DNA from: Planctomycetota bacterium | GTDB taxonomy: Bacteria > Planctomycetota > Planctomycetia > Planctomycetales > Planctomycetaceae | Assembly (NCBI GenBank): GCA_027622115.1 | Contig: JAQBZS010000341.1 | Coordinates: 1-7,423 of the forward strand | Direction: 5' to 3' | Length of the DNA: 7,423 nucleotides | Part shown: piece by piece, positions 4,922-7,423 of the stretch | How positions within the stretch are numbered: position 1 is the stretch's first letter | How the letters are laid out: the number at the start of each line of letters is the position of its first letter | Notes under the pieces: generated by a model | What the model was told of the DNA's origin: nothing | Database searches by the model: none | The model's input: the letters and a program-made list of their open reading frames with translations, nothing else | Made by a program: the position numbers and the translations under genes

Positions 4922-6637
4922 ATGAAACCATTGCTAGTCCAATCGCCGACGTCCATGCGACCGCGAGCCTTCCCGGTAGGTCTGCGACGAATTCGACGAG
5001 TTCAAACGCAAAAGCGAGTGCGAGTGGAAAATGCCGTGCCTTGGCTGTGCTTCGGGATGATTCTGTCGTTTGCCGGCATCGGGGTTCCGTCCCCGACGTT
5101 TGCAGGCGACCCTGCCACAGTCGCCCAGCCGCTCGTCATCGAGTTTGCGTACTTAGGTGGTATCGGTCAGGAAATCGCGGTCGCCGAGGGGACAGAGTTC
5201 GAAGTGACGACACGCGGGCACGGCGATCATTTGAAGGCGTCGGGCCGAATCGGACGTGTCCAAGATGAGCAGGTCGAACTCGTGTTGACGTTACATGCGG
5301 GCGAGCGGCAAAACGAAGCAGGCGCCAAGGGTCGGCGCCTGTATTACGAGAGCTTGCCCCTTGGCAGGTTTCATGGGCTTGGCAATGTACGTGGCAACCC
5401 TTACCTGGACTCAGTATGGGTTCGGCGAGGGGTTGATCCGGTCCCCGCACTTCTCGTCAATCTCCGCCGCCTGGACAAGAATTCGCTCCTCGGCGCTTCG
5501 TATGCTAAGAAATTGCGAGGCGACGCCAGCGGGCTTATCCCGGAACTGATTCGTGTGGCGCAAGGAGGCGATGACGTCGTACGGAAGGCGTCCGCGCTCA
5601 GAGATGTCGAGTTGCAGGAACTGCGCAGGGTCTGTGCGACCGCTCTCGGACACGTGGGTCAAGGTTCGCCCAAAACCGCAAGGGCGCTGCAAACGATTTT
5701 GGCAGGCGACGACGACGACCGGTTACGGATCGCGGCGGCCATTTCGCTCTGGAAGATTGCGAAACATCAGGACGCACTGACGTTCCTGGTGGGCAGGTTG
5801 AGTGCGCCCGACCGCGTCAGCGCGCTGGTTGCGCTGGCCGAGATCGGCCCGGAGGCTGCGAGCAGCGGGCTCTCGATCGTCCCGCTGTTGAATGACCCAG
5901 CCAAGTCAACACGTAACTGGGCTGCGTGGGCTCTCTGGCGCACCACGCGTGATCCGCGGGCCGTGCACGTGCTGATCGCGGCCCTGAAGGGCGGCGATCT
6001 TTCTGCGGGCGAGAAGCTGGGTCTGATCGGCTATCCCGCGGCGCGGCGGGCTGCGCCGCTGCTGGCCGGCATGGTCTTTCGCGAATATCCCTACCATGTG
6101 GCGAAGGCGCTCAGGCAAGTCGACCCGGATGCGCGCCAAAGTCTGCCGTTGATCGTGCAGGAAGTCAGAAGGAATAACGGGCGCGGTGCCGACGCGGCGG
6201 GCAAAGTGCTGGCGAGTTATGGCCCACAACTGTTGCCGGCCTTGCGTGATTTGTTGCAGGAGGGGGACGAGCATGCGCGGGGCCTCGCCATTTCCGCGCT
6301 GTGGCACAGCGCCTCCGACCCGGCCGCGGTCGATACGCTGGTCGACGCGTTGCAGCACGCCGATTCGAAAATTCGACGAGCTGCGGCGTCGACTCTCGGG
6401 AACATGGAGCCTGGAGGGATGGCGACCGACCTGAGGCCCGCGATACCTGCCCTGGTGAAAGCGATCAACGATGACGCCGAAACCGTACGCGAGGCAGCGG
6501 CCGTCGCACTTCAGGAGATCGGACCACCCGCCGTGCCGGCGCTTCAACACGAGTTGAAACAAGGAAACGAGCGCACCCGCCAGCGGGCCGAGCAGATCCT
6601 CAAGGAAATCAAGGAAATTGCCGAAATGGACAACTGA
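4922..6637 (+). CDS. Predicted exported HEAT-repeat protein
   Basis: The 571-residue product has three parts. Residues 1-36 are basic and Arg-rich; 38-61 (AVPWLCFGMILSFAGIG then VPSPTFA) form a hydrophobic segment with a likely signal-peptidase cleavage after TFA at 61. The first part is long for a signal n-region. Residues about 68-198 form a strand-rich domain I do not recognise. Residues about 203-565 are tandem alpha-helical HEAT/PBS-lyase-like repeats, with recurring patterns such as RIAAAISLWKIA (269-280), RNWAAWALWRT (331-341), ARGLAISALWHSA (452-464), IRRAAASTLGNM (484-495) and VREAAAVALQEIG (522-534). HEAT solenoids are protein-binding scaffolds; no enzyme motif is seen. The C-terminus (550-571) is a charged helix. 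It stands alone, with degraded DNA upstream and no gene downstream, so partner and role are unknown. Confidence 0.85.
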   Translation: MKPLLVQSPTSMRPRAFPVGLRRIRRVQTQKRVRVENAVPWLCFGMILSFAGIGVPSPTFAGDPATVAQPLVIEFAYLGGIGQEIAVAEGTEFEVTTRGHGDHLKASGRIGRVQDEQVELVLTLHAGERQNEAGAKGRRLYYESLPLGRFHGLGNVRGNPYLDSVWVRRGVDPVPALLVNLRRLDKNSLLGASYAKKLRGDASGLIPELIRVAQGGDDVVRKASALRDVELQELRRVCATALGHVGQGSPKTARALQTILAGDDDDRLRIAAAISLWKIAKHQDALTFLVGRLSAPDRVSALVALAEIGPEAASSGLSIVPLLNDPAKSTRNWAAWALWRTTRDPRAVHVLIAALKGGDLSAGEKLGLIGYPAARRAAPLLAGMVFREYPYHVAKALRQVDPDARQSLPLIVQEVRRNNGRGADAAGKVLASYGPQLLPALRDLLQEGDEHARGLAISALWHSASDPAAVDTLVDALQHADSKIRRAAASTLGNMEPGGMATDLRPAIPALVKAINDDAETVREAAAVALQEIGPPAVPALQHELKQGNERTRQRAEQILKEIKEIAEMDN

Positions 6638-7423
6638 AAATAAAGAATCGTGGACCAACCCAATGCCCACCACACCACACCACACTAAAAACGAGTCAAG
6701 CACATCGAAGGCGTGGGGCACCTACACGACTCATATTCCCCCGCTGAGTGAAGCAACCGACATCAAAGCAGATTATGACGATCGGCGTCGAAGACAATTC
6801 AGACACATGTAGAGATCCGTTCATAGTGCAGTATCCAGTGCGGACTTTTTGGTGACAGACCGATTCGTTTGAATATCAACTCGCATCCGTTGAGGAATGA
6901 CTCTCATGCAAATCTCTAAATAAATAAGGGGCACCCGCAACGTATAGCCATCGACAAGTTGGCCGCCCCTTGATTTCATCTCGATCAAGATTCCGGCGAC
7001 GACGCCGTGGATATGGGATGTCGATTTCCGTCGTCGCGATCCAGAGATTGCCGAATGCTGACAGGGTTTTGTTGCGAAGCAGCCTGTTGCCTCGTCCAAC
7101 GTCAGGAACAGCCTGACCTGCGAAGAAATACATCGCATCTTCTTGTTATTCCTCAAGCATGATACGCGAATGTCCCCACGGGACTCTAGCTTTCTTCGTT
7201 TGATTCCCTCCGTTCATTTCATGCGGCTGCCAACGATTCGAAACTAACTTGAATCTTAGTCCCGAGAGGGGATTGCCGCGATTGCGGCGCGTCCGGCAAT
7301 CGCAAGTTGAAATGACCGGTGAATCATCATCTCGACATGCCGCTGAAGGCCATGCCTAGATTATTCTCTACGCGGCCAATAATGGCACATTCTCAAAGGT
7401 CTGAAACTTCAGCGTCATGAGTG
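6638..7423. other. 786-base terminal region without a supported gene
   Basis: No plus-strand frame after the HEAT-protein stop has a start, ribosome site and recognisable product; a 64-residue frame ending at 6812 starts inside the upstream gene. On the minus strand, two overlapping frames (7156-6821 and 7133-6876) encode 111 and 85 residues with no family I recognise and no clear ribosome site, so I do not call either. A 6-bp hairpin GTCAGG-AACAG-CCTGAC lies at 7101-7117, and CTTGAT pairs with ATCAAG at 6969-6989. AT content rises compared with the coding regions. Confidence 0.55.
7174..7303. repeat. Cluster of nested and competing inverted repeats
   Basis: CCCC-A-CGGGACT (7174-7185) is complementary to AGTCCCG-AGA-GGGG (7258-7271), giving 11 pairs bracketing about 72 nt. 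Inside, ACTAA (7243-7247) can pair with TTAGT (7256-7260). Next to it GATTGCCG (7271-7278) pairs perfectly with CGGCAATC (7294-7301), while GCGATTGC (7278-7285) pairs perfectly with GCAATCGC (7296-7303). These last two stems compete for the same 3' arm. No T-run follows. Structured untranslated RNA or a repeat element are both possible. Confidence 0.5.

Noticed and set aside
6821..7156. Minus-strand gene of 111 residues
   Set aside because: No recognisable motif or ribosome site, and a second overlapping minus frame is equally plausible; the evidence does not favour either.

Overview
The window looks like a bacterial chromosome segment of moderately high GC. My best guess is a planctomycete of the Pirellula/Rhodopirellula kind. 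That guess rests on the loose gene spacing, GTG starts with clear AGGAG-type ribosome sites, a secreted HEAT-repeat protein, and intergenic DNA full of palindromic repeats. It is an inference from general pattern; no marker gene fixes the taxon.

Layout. 1-228 is a tandem array of 32-bp units, each able to fold into a small hairpin; it runs off the left edge. A good sigma70-type promoter (289-316) precedes argB (452-1348, N-acetylglutamate kinase). After an 87-nt gap containing a strong two-tier hairpin (1380-1414) comes argD (1436-2647, acetylornithine aminotransferase). These two genes supply steps 2 and 4 of arginine synthesis; argC, argJ and argF are not in the window. After 366 bases with no convincing gene comes an enolase-superfamily (mandelate racemase/muconate lactonizing type) enzyme of unknown substrate (3014-4132).

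4133-4921 is a decayed, repeat-rich region. It holds a 104-bp element with 31-bp near-perfect inverted ends (4228-4331), a second imperfect palindrome (4366-4455) followed by a perfect 7-bp hairpin (4462-4480), and the frameshifted C-terminal remnant of a probable alpha/beta hydrolase (4563-4744). A further unassigned open stretch (4745-4887) follows. Next is a 571-residue predicted exported HEAT-repeat protein (4922-6637). The last 786 bases have no gene I can support but contain several inverted repeats, the best clustered at 7174-7303.

Only argB and argD clearly work together. The enolase-superfamily gene and the HEAT-repeat gene look like independent units, separated by non-coding or degenerate DNA. 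I found no convincing new multi-gene system. The most unusual material is the intergenic repeat architecture: the hairpin array with one loop-inverted unit, the 104-bp inverted-repeat element, and the argB-argD intercistronic hairpin.
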